From positions 186,001 through 250,000 of the forward strand of contig JAIXWD010000007.1 in NCBI GenBank assembly GCA_027482225.1: a stretch of DNA of 64,000 nt, given 5' to 3'. The translations under genes were made by a program, and so were the position numbers. The notes below the pieces were generated by a model. The model was not told the origin of the DNA. It made no database searches and was given only the letters and a program-made list of their open reading frames with translations. Shown here piece after piece: positions 18,734 through 27,856 of this stretch. Position 1 is the stretch's first letter. Each line of letters begins with the position of its first letter. Source of the stretch: Bacteroidota bacterium. Lineage in GTDB: Bacteria > Bacteroidota > Bacteroidia > UKL13-3.

Positions 18734-19861
18734 ATGGAAAACTTTGTGGTTTCGGCTCGAAAATATAGGCCAGGAACTTTTGATAGCGTAATTGGACAGG
18801 AGCACATCACTCAGACCTTAAAAAATGCGATTAAGAATAATCACTTAGCGCATGCTTTTTTATTCTGTGGTCCGCGTGGTGTAGGCAAAACCACCTGTGC
18901 ACGTATCTTAGCCAAAACCATAAACTGCGAAAATATAGGTGCCGATTTTGAAGCATGTAATGAATGTGAAAGCTGTAAATCTTTTATTAGCAATGCAAGT
19001 TTTAATATTTACGAACTTGATGCGGCAAGTAATAACAGTGTTGATGATATAAGAGGTTTGGTAGACCAAGTGCGTTACGCGCCACAAGGTGCCAAATACA
19101 AAATATATATAATTGATGAGGTGCATATGTTAAGTTCTCAGGCTTTTAACGCATTTCTTAAAACCTTAGAAGAACCACCTTCATACGCCAAATTTATATT
19201 AGCAACTACTGAGCGTCATAAAATTTTACCTACTATTTTATCTCGCTGTCAGGTTTTTGATTTCCATAGAATTAGCATTGAAAATGCAGTAATCCAATTG
19301 CGTTCCATTTGTGCCAGCGAAGGCATAACAGCTGAAGACGAAGCTTTGCATGTTATTGCTCAAAAGGCAGATGGAGCCATGCGTGATGCCCTTTCTATTT
19401 TTGATAGGATTGTAAGTTTTAGCGGTAAAAATATCACGTACAAAGATGTAATCATGAATTTAAATATTCTTGATTACGATTATTATTTCCGTGCAGTTGA
19501 TTTTATGTTGGCCAACGATTTGCCAAATATGTTGGTGTTGTTTGACGAAATTTTAACTAATGGATTTGATGCCCAACATTTTTTAAGCGGCTTTGCTGAT
19601 CACTTGCGCAACCTCATGATGTGCAAACATGAGAACACCATAAAGTTACTTGAAGTAGCAAAAAGTGTTGCACAAAAATTCATGTCGCAATCATCGCAAT
19701 GCAGCCAAGGGCTTTTATTAAATGGTTTAAACTTACTTAATAAATGTGAGCTTGATTATAAGTCGAGTAAGAACCAACGCTTACATGTAGAGCTCGCTTT
19801 AATGAAGCTTTGCCACATACAATCGGTGCTTGATGCAGCCGCACTAAAAAAAAAATCCTAG
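18734..19861 (+). CDS. dnaX: DNA polymerase III gamma subunit (short, unshifted dnaX product)
   Basis: 375 residues in the unshifted frame. Domain I has FVVSARKYRPGTFDSVIGQEH, Walker A FCGPRGVGKTTCARI and a zinc module C-x8-C-x2-C-x2-C (CENIGADFEACNECESC). Domain II has YIIDEVHMLSSQAFNAFLKTLEEPP and the SRC sensor. Domain III (about 245-370) is the helical collar used to build the clamp-loader pentamer. The frame ends LKKKS-stop just after the A10 run, exactly where domain III finishes. The product is thus a complete gamma-like ATPase without the tau domains that bind helicase and polymerase. Confidence 0.88.
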   Translation: MENFVVSARKYRPGTFDSVIGQEHITQTLKNAIKNNHLAHAFLFCGPRGVGKTTCARILAKTINCENIGADFEACNECESCKSFISNASFNIYELDAASNNSVDDIRGLVDQVRYAPQGAKYKIYIIDEVHMLSSQAFNAFLKTLEEPPSYAKFILATTERHKILPTILSRCQVFDFHRISIENAVIQLRSICASEGITAEDEALHVIAQKADGAMRDALSIFDRIVSFSGKNITYKDVIMNLNILDYDYYFRAVDFMLANDLPNMLVLFDEILTNGFDAQHFLSGFADHLRNLMMCKHENTIKLLEVAKSVAQKFMSQSSQCSQGLLLNGLNLLNKCELDYKSSKNQRLHVELALMKLCHIQSVLDAAALKKKS

Positions 19862-20529
19862 TCCACAATAGCAATCAACCCTTAATAAAACAAGAGCCGA
19901 TTACTGCCACAACAACTATAATAAATACTACACCTGTAGAACATGTTGTTATAGAAAAAATTGCTGAAACACCTGCAATAATTCCCGATGTAATATTACC
20001 TCCTATTACCCATAAAGAAAATACACTTTACAGTACTTTGCCAAAAACAGGCTTAAGCAGTATTGAAAAACTTAAACAACAAATTGCTTTAAACAAAAAA
20101 CAGGAGGCTGATAAACAAGAAGAAACTAATGCTGAAGAAATAACCGTTGTTAAAAATGAGGATGCCCCGGTTACAAAAGAAGCTTTTGGCAGAGTTTGGA
20201 GTAATTATTTGTTGCATATAGAAGCGGAGAAGAAAATGAGCTTGTGGGTTATTTTTCGCAACGCAACTTGGGAATTACAAAATGACGGAACTGTTGTTAT
20301 TATTTTGGCATCTTTGCATGAAAGTGAAATGTTTGAAGAAGAGCGTATAAATGCTATCCCTTTCTTGCGTAAAAACTTAGGAAATACCAACTTCGATATA
20401 AGTATAAAAGTAAATAGTTCTGTATCATTTAAACGCGCATTTACAGCCGATGAGAAATTTGAATTAATGGTAGAAAGTAATCCGTTGCTTAACGATTTAC
20501 GTAAATTATTAGCTTTAGATTTAGAATAA
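18734..20529 (+). CDS. dnaX: DNA polymerase III tau subunit (long dnaX product, requires a -1 shift at A10)
   Basis: The full protein is read in frame 2 up to the A-run at 19846-19855 and then in frame 1 to the TAA at 20529, about 598 residues. After the run the frame is open without a stop through a Pro/Thr/Ile-rich linker. It then enters a C-terminal domain (WSNYLLHIEAEKKMSLW ... FTADEKFELMVESNPLLNDL) of the kind found at the end of Bacteroidota DnaX. The shift window is only 19834-19858, because frame 1 has TGA at 19831 and frame 2 has TAG at 19859. One extra A in the mRNA, or a -1 ribosomal slip, gives tau. A base-call error in the homopolymer would look the same. DUF502 follows one base after the stop. 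Confidence 0.8.
19846..19855 (+). promoter_or_regulatory. A10 slippery run in dnaX
   Basis: Ten consecutive A, read as CTA AAA AAA AAA TCC TAG in the unshifted frame. Runs of nine or more A are known sites of RNA polymerase slippage (Thermus dnaX) and A AAA AAA is a known -1 ribosomal slip heptamer. No GC-rich hairpin is visible directly downstream, which favours transcriptional slippage. Confidence 0.75.
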
Positions 20530-20530
20530 T

Positions 20531-21115
20531 ATGGGAACAACAAAAGATAAAATTAAAATAAACTTACGCCAGCGTTTGGCTAAAGTAATAAACTACTTTT
20601 TACGTGGTTTATTAATTGTATTGCCATTTGCTGTAACATTTAGTATTGTGCGGAGCATTGTGGTAACACTTGATGACTATGTTAATGTTGGTATACCCGC
20701 TGTTGGTTTTTTAATTGTTGTGGTTTCAATTACATTTTTAGGATTTATTGGAAGCAGTTTAATTACCAAACCTTTATTCAGTTTAATGGATGATGTGCTT
20801 TCTAAAATACCTTTTGTGAAAATAATTTACACAAGTGTAAAAGATTTTATGGAAGCGTTTGTGGGGGATAAAAAGAAGTTCAATGCGCCTGTACTTGTTG
20901 AAATGTCGCAAGGCATATTTAAGCCCGGTTTCATTACACATACTAACCTTTCTGCTTTAAATTTACCTGGCATGTGTGCTGTATATTTTCCGCACTCCTA
21001 TGCATTTAGTGGCAACTTGTTTTTGGTAAATAATGATAAGGTAAAACCGTTTGATGGTAACCCTGCCGATGTCATGAAGTTTATAGTAAGTGGTGGTGTA
21101 ACCCATTTAGAGTAA
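20531..21115 (+). CDS. DUF502 family membrane protein
   Basis: 194 residues with two membrane segments (about 20-42 and 55-78). The family core is PFAVTFSIVRSIV, LGFIGSSLITKPLFSLMDDVLSKIPFVKIIYTSVKDFMEAF and PGFITHTN, with a conserved Ser-Gly-Gly near the end (FIVSGGVTH). Function is unknown across the family. It starts one base after the dnaX (tau) stop, so it is co-transcribed and possibly translationally coupled to dnaX. UbiA follows after about 20 bases. Confidence 0.88.
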   Translation: MGTTKDKIKINLRQRLAKVINYFLRGLLIVLPFAVTFSIVRSIVVTLDDYVNVGIPAVGFLIVVVSITFLGFIGSSLITKPLFSLMDDVLSKIPFVKIIYTSVKDFMEAFVGDKKKFNAPVLVEMSQGIFKPGFITHTNLSALNLPGMCAVYFPHSYAFSGNLFLVNNDKVKPFDGNPADVMKFIVSGGVTHLE

Positions 21116-21137
21116 GTCATTTTAGCTTTATCAACTG

Positions 21138-22022
21138 ATGCAAAAAGTATTTGCCTTTTTACAAATAACCCGTACCAACAACCTAATTATAATGTTGGTT
21201 ACATTAGCAGTTAGTTATTACTGCCTTACAGATTATTTAACACCTGAAGATTTACTTCAACCACGTTTTTTATTGTTGTGTGCCTGTGTGGTTTTAACTG
21301 CTGCGGCTGGTTACATTATTAACGATTACTATGACATTAACATTGACCTTATAAACAAGCCAAACAAAGTTGTTATTGGTAAAATTATTTCGCGTAGGTG
21401 GGCTATGTTGTTACACTTTATTTTTAATGGTTTTGCAATTATAAGTGGTTTTTACCTCAGTGTATACATAGGTTTGATGGTAGCTGCTTGTATTGTGCTG
21501 CTGTGGTTATATAGCGTACATTTTAAAAAACAATTTTTAAGTGGGAACTTATTAGTGGGAACTTTAAGCGCTTTTGTAATTGCTATTTTACCCCTATTTA
21601 ATCAGCAAATTTCAAGTTATTTGGTTTGGGTTTATGCTTTGTTTGCTTTTGGTATAAACCTTATTCGAGAAATTATAAAAGATGCCGAAGACGTAAGAGG
21701 AGACAGTAAATTTAATTGTAAAACACTACCCATTATTTTTGGTGTGCGTAAAACCAAAAAAGTAATTATTATTTTAGTTTTAATATATACCATTTTATTA
21801 TTTGCCCATACATTTATTGCCAATTCACTTATCCCATTTAGGCACAGTTACGGACAAGTATTTTACACGTTTTACATGTTATTATTTGTAATAGTACCTT
21901 TAATTATAACCACTTTCCTCTTATTAAATGCTGATGTGAAATCAGACTTTAGCAGGTTAAGTGTTTTATATAAAGTTATTATAATAAGCGGTTTGTTAAG
22001 TATGGTAATTATTAAATTATAG
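21138..22022 (+). CDS. UbiA family prenyltransferase (geranylgeranylglycerol-phosphate geranylgeranyltransferase-like)
   Basis: 294 residues with about eight membrane helices. Both Asp-rich Mg-prenyl-diphosphate sites are present: NDYYDINIDLINKPNKVVIG (NDxxDxxxD) and IKDAEDVRGD (DxxDxxGD). The NKP context resembles the Bacteroidota homologues of archaeal DGGGP synthase rather than menaquinone MenA. Prenyl donor and acceptor are therefore assigned only by resemblance. It is the third gene of the dnaX-DUF502-ubiA run and converges with ctlX. Confidence 0.85.
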   Translation: MQKVFAFLQITRTNNLIIMLVTLAVSYYCLTDYLTPEDLLQPRFLLLCACVVLTAAAGYIINDYYDINIDLINKPNKVVIGKIISRRWAMLLHFIFNGFAIISGFYLSVYIGLMVAACIVLLWLYSVHFKKQFLSGNLLVGTLSAFVIAILPLFNQQISSYLVWVYALFAFGINLIREIIKDAEDVRGDSKFNCKTLPIIFGVRKTKKVIIILVLIYTILLFAHTFIANSLIPFRHSYGQVFYTFYMLLFVIVPLIITTFLLLNADVKSDFSRLSVLYKVIIISGLLSMVIIKL

Positions 22023-22059
22023 GTTCTTTATTTTACCTTAAAAATAAATAACAACATCC

Positions 22060-22992
22060 CTATTCTTCCTTTTTCTTGTTTAAAAAAATCTCTGCTATCA
22101 TGCAACGTGCACTACCTCCGCCCAAATTTTCTATGGTGGTAAGTGGCGAGTGAATAATACGTGCATGTTTTTCCATACTTGTAATTTGTTGAGGAGTAAG
22201 GCAACCATAAGCACGGCTACTCATTACCAATAAATGCTCTCCTTTATCATTAAACAACTCTAGCATATTACCCGCAAAATTATTTAACTGTTGCAACGTA
22301 ATTTCAATTACCTCTTTTGATGTAGATTGTTTAATGATGTGACGTTCCTCTTCGTTGGGAACACAATCAAAACAAACTACCATAAAATGATCGCCTACAC
22401 TCATAACTACATTGGTATGGTAAATGGCATTTTTGTTTGTATCTAAAGCAGTAAATGAAATTAATTCGTAACCCATTTTGTTACAAAAATCATGTAACAA
22501 ACTTTTATTTGTACGTGGCGAAATACATGCATAACAAATACGCAAATCTCTGTCAAGCACCATACTTCCGGTACCTTCTAAAAACTTACCCTCATTTTCG
22601 GCAGGAGTTAAATCTAAGATATCATTCATCACAAAGCCATCACTAATCATTTGAGCTATATCAGCTCTACGTTCAGCCCTCCTATTTGGTGCAAAAAGTG
22701 GATAAACAACCATAGTTCCATCATCGTGTGTGCTAAACCAATTATTTGGAAAAATACTATCTGGAGTAAAAGGTTGTTCTGTGTCATCAACCACAGTTAC
22801 CTGCACGCCATTATATTTAAGTAATTGAACCAATTCATTAAATTCTGCCAAAGCTAAGTTTTGACTTGATAATGTTGTTTGATCGCTGCGTTGAAAAGCG
22901 TTGGTACCCGATGTTTCAGTGTTAAAAGTGAAACTTACAGGTTTAACCATTAGTACATACTTTGTATTTTGAGGCATAAGTAAATTGGGCAC
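22060..22992 (-). CDS. ctlX: Citrulline utilization hydrolase CtlX (guanidino-modifying superfamily)
   Basis: 310 residues of the arginine deiminase/amidinotransferase fold. Features are VKPVSFTFNTET, DSIFPNNWFSTH, FLEGTGSMVLDR (acidic and substrate contacts), IYHTNVVMSVGD (catalytic His) and the catalytic Cys in GGGSARCMIAEIF near the C-terminus. CtlX proteins are assigned to citrulline breakdown to ornithine, NH3 and CO2. The ATG at 22992 is accepted; Met6 is an alternative. It is divergent from an arginase-family gene, which also yields ornithine, so the pair may share regulation. Confidence 0.88.
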   Translation of the reverse strand: MPNLLMPQNTKYVLMVKPVSFTFNTETSGTNAFQRSDQTTLSSQNLALAEFNELVQLLKYNGVQVTVVDDTEQPFTPDSIFPNNWFSTHDDGTMVVYPLFAPNRRAERRADIAQMISDGFVMNDILDLTPAENEGKFLEGTGSMVLDRDLRICYACISPRTNKSLLHDFCNKMGYELISFTALDTNKNAIYHTNVVMSVGDHFMVVCFDCVPNEEERHIIKQSTSKEVIEITLQQLNNFAGNMLELFNDKGEHLLVMSSRAYGCLTPQQITSMEKHARIIHSPLTTIENLGGGSARCMIAEIFLNKKKEE

Positions 22993-23108
22993 TATATTTT
23001 TTCAAAAAAAACATAAAAATTAACCAATACCTAAAGTTATTATGATAAGTAACCAAGTGCTTTTACCTAATTTTATGTATACTTGTGACTTACCATTTGT
23101 GGTTTTTT

Positions 23109-24047
23109 ATGCGTGATGAGCGATTTAAGCTAATAACAGTTGAAAGTGATTTTGGTGCAGGCAAACTGGGGGCTGCAGAAGGTCCGCAAGCCCTTATCGA
23201 TGAACTAAAGATATTAAACTTTGAAAAAACAGACGTATACAATTACACCCGTTTAGTACCAAAGCCTTTAAAAGATGTTACTAGCACGCCTCACGGTAAA
23301 AACATAGAGGTGATTAATAATTTTCAGCAAAAGGTTTGTGATTATGTAGTAGAGACATTACAACTTGGACATATACCATTTATTTTTAGTGGCGATCACA
23401 GCAACGCAAATGCACTTATTTCTGGTGTAAAAGATTTTTACGCAAACCAACGTATTGGTGTAATTTGGATTGATGCACATGCTGATTTGCATAGTCCATA
23501 TACCACCCCATCAGGTAATATACATGGTATGCCATTAGCCGCTTTAATGGGTGATGACCACCGTGAAATGGGTAGAAACAACCCAGTTCAAATTACCAGG
23601 CACCTTTGGAATAACCTAAAGCGATTAGGCAGAAGAGGCATAACACCAAAATTAGAAGGCACTGACATTGTTTTTATTGGTTTACGTAGTACCGAAGAGG
23701 AAGAAGAAGCCATTATTGCTAAAGAAGGAATTAAGGCTTTTAGACCAGAGGAAATAAAACGAATTGGTGCTGAACAAGTAGCTATGCAATGCATACAACA
23801 CTTAAGTAACTGCGATTATATTTATGTTAGTTTTGATGTAGACAGTTTAGATAGCAGCATAAGTGTTGGAACAGGTACTCCTGTTGAAGATGGCTTAACC
23901 ACAGACCAAGCCGTTTATTTCCTTAGTACCTTTAAAGCTCTACCCAACTTGGTGGGTTTTGAAATTACTGAAATTAACCCAAGCCTTGATAGCGAAAAAC
24001 CTATGGCAAAAGTAATTGGTGATTTATTGGTTCGGGTGTTTGAATAG
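23109..24047 (+). CDS. Arginase/agmatinase family ureohydrolase
   Basis: 312 residues from the ATG at 23109; an upstream GTG at 23085 adds only eight atypical residues. Mn-binding motifs are present: SGDHSNANAL (His), VIWIDAHADLHSP (DAHAD) and YVSFDVDSLDSSI (DVD). The line EGPQALIDELKIL resembles arginase N-termini. Arginase would convert arginine to ornithine and urea. Agmatinase or formimidoylglutamase cannot be fully excluded, but divergence from ctlX favours arginine. It ends about 45 bases before a tRNA-Arg gene. Confidence 0.88.
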   Translation: MRDERFKLITVESDFGAGKLGAAEGPQALIDELKILNFEKTDVYNYTRLVPKPLKDVTSTPHGKNIEVINNFQQKVCDYVVETLQLGHIPFIFSGDHSNANALISGVKDFYANQRIGVIWIDAHADLHSPYTTPSGNIHGMPLAALMGDDHREMGRNNPVQITRHLWNNLKRLGRRGITPKLEGTDIVFIGLRSTEEEEEAIIAKEGIKAFRPEEIKRIGAEQVAMQCIQHLSNCDYIYVSFDVDSLDSSISVGTGTPVEDGLTTDQAVYFLSTFKALPNLVGFEITEINPSLDSEKPMAKVIGDLLVRVFE

Positions 24048-24091
24048 GTTATTGATTATTAGATATTGTTGATGATATTTGTAAATAGATT

Positions 24092-24163
24092 GGCCTCGTA
24101 GTACAACGGATAGTATAGAAGTTTCCGAAGCTTTTGATTCAGGTTCGATTCCTGACGAGGCCA
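24092..24163 (+). tRNA. tRNA-Arg (anticodon CCG)
   Basis: 72 nt cloverleaf: acceptor GGCCTCG/CGAGGCC (7 bp), D-stem GTAC/GTAT, anticodon stem GAAGT/GCTTT with loop TTCCGAA giving anticodon CCG. The T-arm is TCAGG-TTCGATT-CCTGA, with discriminator A and no encoded CCA. It reads CGG codons. A terminator hairpin follows immediately. Confidence 0.93.
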
Positions 24164-24169
24164 CATTAG

Positions 24170-24207
24170 ATGGTAAGTTAAGTGATTAGCTTACCATTAT
24201 TTTTTTT
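24170..24207 (+). terminator. Rho-independent terminator of tRNA-Arg
   Basis: An 8-bp stem ATGGTAAG/CTTACCAT (24170-24177 with 24190-24197) is followed by TATTTTTTTTATT. It lies directly behind the tRNA and before the lipoprotein gene, so the tRNA is a separate transcript. Confidence 0.88.
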
Positions 24208-24220
24208 ATTATTGTACCCA

Positions 24221-24685
24221 ATGAACAAAATAATCCTATCTGTATTTGTTGCCATTGGACTGGCTACATTTACACTTACAAGTTGCACCAAAGACCAAGT
24301 GGCAGCTGCAGTGGGAACTGTATATGACAACAGAGACAGTGTGGTTGGTACTTTTAATGGAACCTTGGTTACCACTATTTCGGGTGGTGCACAAACATCA
24401 AACAAAGCTGTTACAGTTAGCAAAGGCAGTAGTGGTAAATTAATTATAACCACAGGTAGCGACTTAACCATTAATACCGATATTGCTTTAGGTACAAAAT
24501 CTAACCTAACTGGAAGTATATTACAACAAGACTTAACCTATAATGGCAATACTGCTTCATTAATAGGCAAAGGTATAGCAGGTCAACATTTTGTTTATAC
24601 CAGCAGCAACAATTCATTTACGTATAGTGCAACCATTACACAGGGTAATACAATTGCTGATATTGTTTTTGTGGGCACGAAGTAA
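24221..24685 (+). CDS. Small putative lipoprotein of unknown function
   Basis: 154 residues from the ATG at 24221; an earlier GTG frame start lies inside the tRNA terminator and is rejected. The signal peptide ends in a lipobox (FTLTSC), so Cys21 should be lipidated. The mature part is rich in Thr, Ser and Gly with beta-strand periodicity (SVVGTFNGTLVTTISGG, SGKLIITTGSDLTINTDIAL, HFVYTSSNNSFTYSATI). It looks like a small beta-sandwich. I do not recognise the family and no neighbour points to a function. Confidence 0.75.
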   Translation: MNKIILSVFVAIGLATFTLTSCTKDQVAAAVGTVYDNRDSVVGTFNGTLVTTISGGAQTSNKAVTVSKGSSGKLIITTGSDLTINTDIALGTKSNLTGSILQQDLTYNGNTASLIGKGIAGQHFVYTSSNNSFTYSATITQGNTIADIVFVGTK

Positions 24686-24740
24686 TAAAATATTTTACCT
24701 CTAAATTATGTACGCTATTTGCGTTTAAGGATTGCTTAAT

Positions 24741-24774
24741 AAAAAATCCCGAGCTCACACTCGGGATTTTTTAT
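24741..24774. terminator. Bidirectional terminator between lipoprotein gene and parC
   Basis: A 13-bp stem AAAAAATCCCGAG/CTCGGGATTTTTT pairs 24741-24753 with 24760-24772 around a 6-nt loop, with A- and T-runs at both ends. It sits between convergent genes. Confidence 0.9.
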
Positions 24775-24900
24775 TAATTGTCAATTCATTATATCCCAAT
24801 GAAAGCGATATTAACTTGTGTTCAAGTCAATTTTGATCCGCTTTATCGGGATTAATCTTATGGAATAAATAACTTTGGCCTTGTTATTTTTTAATTCGGT

Positions 24901-27627
24901 CTAAAACAACTTCGGTTGGTCATTGTCCTTTGGCGGAACCTTTGGTTTAAACTTAGGTTTAGGCTGGTTTAACAAACTGTCGTCATCGCTTAATAAGCGT
25001 TTAATTTTATCCCGTTCTTCCTGCATTAAATCTTCATTAACTAATAAAGTTTGTTGGGTGGTTTCGTTGCCTTTTATTATGGGCTTCTCCTCTGTTGTTT
25101 CTGCTTCCACTTCTTCGTTTTGTACTAAAAAAGCACTAATAAAGTCTTTGCCAACAATTTTGTTTCCTATCGCTTTCCACCCTTTTACTTCAATAAACTC
25201 GGTTAAGTTATATGTTTCTTCTAGGTTGCTGTCTTTTCCTTTGCCCCCTTTACGTTCCATCACAATTATAGGCTCCAAATAATCTGTGGCCATTACAATT
25301 CTGTTGTCTTTACCTTCTGGTATACACATAAATTGTTTGTTTAAGGTTAGTGTTTCTACCAAAAAACGCTTAACAATGTATGCCTTGTCTTTATCGTTAT
25401 AGTACAACAAAGTTATTGGACGCTTTGAACGAAATTTACCAATGTGCAATACTTGATCAGCATTGTAGTGGTTGGTTAATTCAAAGTTGGTTAACTCGTA
25501 GTTTCCATCTTTGGTAATTACTAAAATTACATCGTTGGTGTCAAACTCACCCAACATCTTACCGCGACTATCTATGTTTAATCTACCCAATACATCATCA
25601 TACCAAATTTTACGTCCGCCTAAAGTACTTGCACCTTTGGCTTTAAGTTTTATTGATTTAATAAGGTACTTGCTTACAATATTACCTAACACGGTACGGC
25701 CTTTTATGGCTAAATCTGCAAAGTTAAAATCAAACAACAACTTACGTGCGTGGCTCATCGGACTTAAAGCTATCTCTACCAACTCTGCCTCACTATTTGG
25801 ATTTGCGGTAAAATACAACACCTTGCTGTTTGGTGCACCAGTGGTTAAGTCGTACTCTTTATCACGGGTAATACCCAATACATTAAAACGTTTTCCGTAA
25901 GCTGTTTTGGCTTTTCCATCCATGTAAATCATATTATACACCCTGCGTTCATCGTTTTTACGAAACACATCTACATGTATAATATCCTTACCCATAAATG
26001 CTTTGTCTTGCACCTTGCTCACCATCATTTTACCATCCTTGCGGAATACAATAATGTCGTCAATATCTGAGCAATCGCATATGTATTCGTCTTTTTTCAA
26101 TCCATAACCAACAAAACCTTCTGCACGATTTACATAAAGTTTTTGGTTGGCAATAGCCACTTGGTTAGCTTGTATGGTATCAAATAATTTAATTTCTGTT
26201 TTACGTTCGCGCCCTTTGCCATATTTTTTAAGCAAGGTTTCGTAATACTTCACTTGGTATGCTTTAATGTTATCAAGGTCGTAATTTACTTGCTCCAACT
26301 CAGTTTGTAAACGCGCCATTAATTCGTCAGCTTTAATGCTATCAAAACGTGTAATACGAATCATCGGGATTTTGGTTAATCGCTCATAATCATCGTGTGT
26401 AATTTCGCGTATAAACTGTTTTTTGTATTTCTTAAAACGTTCATCTAAGTATAAAAACAAATTCTCCTTGTCGGCATACTTTTTAAAGTCGATGTACATC
26501 TCATCTTTAATAAACAACTTCTCTAACGATGCAAATAAGTATTGTTCTTGTAACTCACGTTTTCTAATCTCTAACTCACGTTTTAACAACTCTCTTGTTA
26601 GCTCAACAGAAACACGCAATAACTGACTTACCTCGGTAAATACGGGTTTATCTTGATATACCACACAAGCATTTGGCGATATGCTTATTTCGCAATCGGT
26701 AAAGGCATACAACGCATCTATGGTAATATCTGGCGAAACACCTGGAGCCAATTGTATTTCAATTTCAACATCCTTAGCGGTATTATCAATTACCTTTTTA
26801 ATTTTAATTTTACCTGTATCGTTGGCCTTTAAAATACTGTCTATTAAACCACCTGTTGTGGTAGAGTATGGAATTTCTTTAATTAATAACGTCTTCTTAT
26901 CTAACTCCTCTATTTTAGCACGAATACGTACTTTTCCGCCTTTACCACCGCCATTATAGTTGGTCACATCTACAGTGCCACCAGTAATAAAATCAGGATA
27001 CAAATCAAAACTTTTACCTTTTGTACAATCAATGGCAGCCTTTAATATTTCGCAAAAGTTATGAGGCAATATTTTAGTTGCTAAACCAACTGCAATACCT
27101 TCTACACCTTGTGCCAATAGCAAAGGGAATTTCATTGGTAAAGCTATAGGTTCTTTTTTACGACCATCATAAGATAATTGCCAATTGGTGGTTTGAGCAT
27201 TAAATGCTACATCAAGTGCAAACTTGCTTAAGCGCACTTCTATGTATCGAGAGGCGGCAGCTGAATCTCCTGTGCGCACATCGCCCCAATTTCCCTGCAT
27301 TTCAAAAAGTAATTCTTTCTGACCTAAACCAACCAATGCATCACCTATTGCCGCATCACCGTGTGGGTGAAACTGCATGGTTTGACCAATTACATTAGCC
27401 ACTTTATTAAAACGACCATCTTCAATTTCATTCATGGCATGTAATATCCTACGCTGTACGGGTTTTAAACCGTCTTCCATTGCAGGTACTGCGCGCTCTA
27501 AAATTACATACGATGCATAATCTAAAAACCAATTTTCATATAATCCAGTAACAGGTATAACATGTCCTGTAGCGTGATTTTGCTCTTGGTTATATTTTTC
27601 GTTATTTTCTAAAATCTCGTCACTCAT
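24901..27627 (-). CDS. parC: DNA topoisomerase IV subunit A
   Basis: 908 residues. The GyrA/ParC breakage-reunion domain is clear: DGLKPVQRRILHAM, the quinolone region HPHGDAAIGDALVGLGQK, and the catalytic Tyr in SAAASRYIEVRLSKFA. A coiled-coil tower region follows (about 360-480) and then a beta-pinwheel C-terminal domain (from about 510). No GyrA-box is seen, consistent with ParC and decatenation rather than negative supercoiling. The C-terminal tail is charged and Pro/Lys-rich (PKPKFKPKVPPKDNDQ). It lies about 230 bases downstream of parE on the same strand. Confidence 0.92.
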   Translation of the reverse strand: MSDEILENNEKYNQEQNHATGHVIPVTGLYENWFLDYASYVILERAVPAMEDGLKPVQRRILHAMNEIEDGRFNKVANVIGQTMQFHPHGDAAIGDALVGLGQKELLFEMQGNWGDVRTGDSAAASRYIEVRLSKFALDVAFNAQTTNWQLSYDGRKKEPIALPMKFPLLLAQGVEGIAVGLATKILPHNFCEILKAAIDCTKGKSFDLYPDFITGGTVDVTNYNGGGKGGKVRIRAKIEELDKKTLLIKEIPYSTTTGGLIDSILKANDTGKIKIKKVIDNTAKDVEIEIQLAPGVSPDITIDALYAFTDCEISISPNACVVYQDKPVFTEVSQLLRVSVELTRELLKRELEIRKRELQEQYLFASLEKLFIKDEMYIDFKKYADKENLFLYLDERFKKYKKQFIREITHDDYERLTKIPMIRITRFDSIKADELMARLQTELEQVNYDLDNIKAYQVKYYETLLKKYGKGRERKTEIKLFDTIQANQVAIANQKLYVNRAEGFVGYGLKKDEYICDCSDIDDIIVFRKDGKMMVSKVQDKAFMGKDIIHVDVFRKNDERRVYNMIYMDGKAKTAYGKRFNVLGITRDKEYDLTTGAPNSKVLYFTANPNSEAELVEIALSPMSHARKLLFDFNFADLAIKGRTVLGNIVSKYLIKSIKLKAKGASTLGGRKIWYDDVLGRLNIDSRGKMLGEFDTNDVILVITKDGNYELTNFELTNHYNADQVLHIGKFRSKRPITLLYYNDKDKAYIVKRFLVETLTLNKQFMCIPEGKDNRIVMATDYLEPIIVMERKGGKGKDSNLEETYNLTEFIEVKGWKAIGNKIVGKDFISAFLVQNEEVEAETTEEKPIIKGNETTQQTLLVNEDLMQEERDKIKRLLSDDDSLLNQPKPKFKPKVPPKDNDQPKLF

Positions 27628-27856
27628 CTTTTTTATTTTCTAGTTATTGGTTAATTGGTTACTAGTTGATAGTTTTCCAACTACAAGCCTATAACTTCTA
27701 TCTTAAAACATCTTCAGCCAAAAATAGCTTTACTTAAAGTTGGGAATTTATCTTTCAATCCACCTCAACCTTTGCTGCGCTGGAAATACTAACGCTTCGG
27801 TTTGTATATTCATCTCGGAGTGGCTTTGTCTTAACTCTAACCTCAAACCCCTATAA

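Noticed and set aside
20038-20529. A separate gene starting at TTG 20038 downstream of dnaX
   Set aside because: The frame is open upstream to the A10 run without a stop and its content is the DnaX C-terminal domain, so it is the second part of dnaX, not its own gene.
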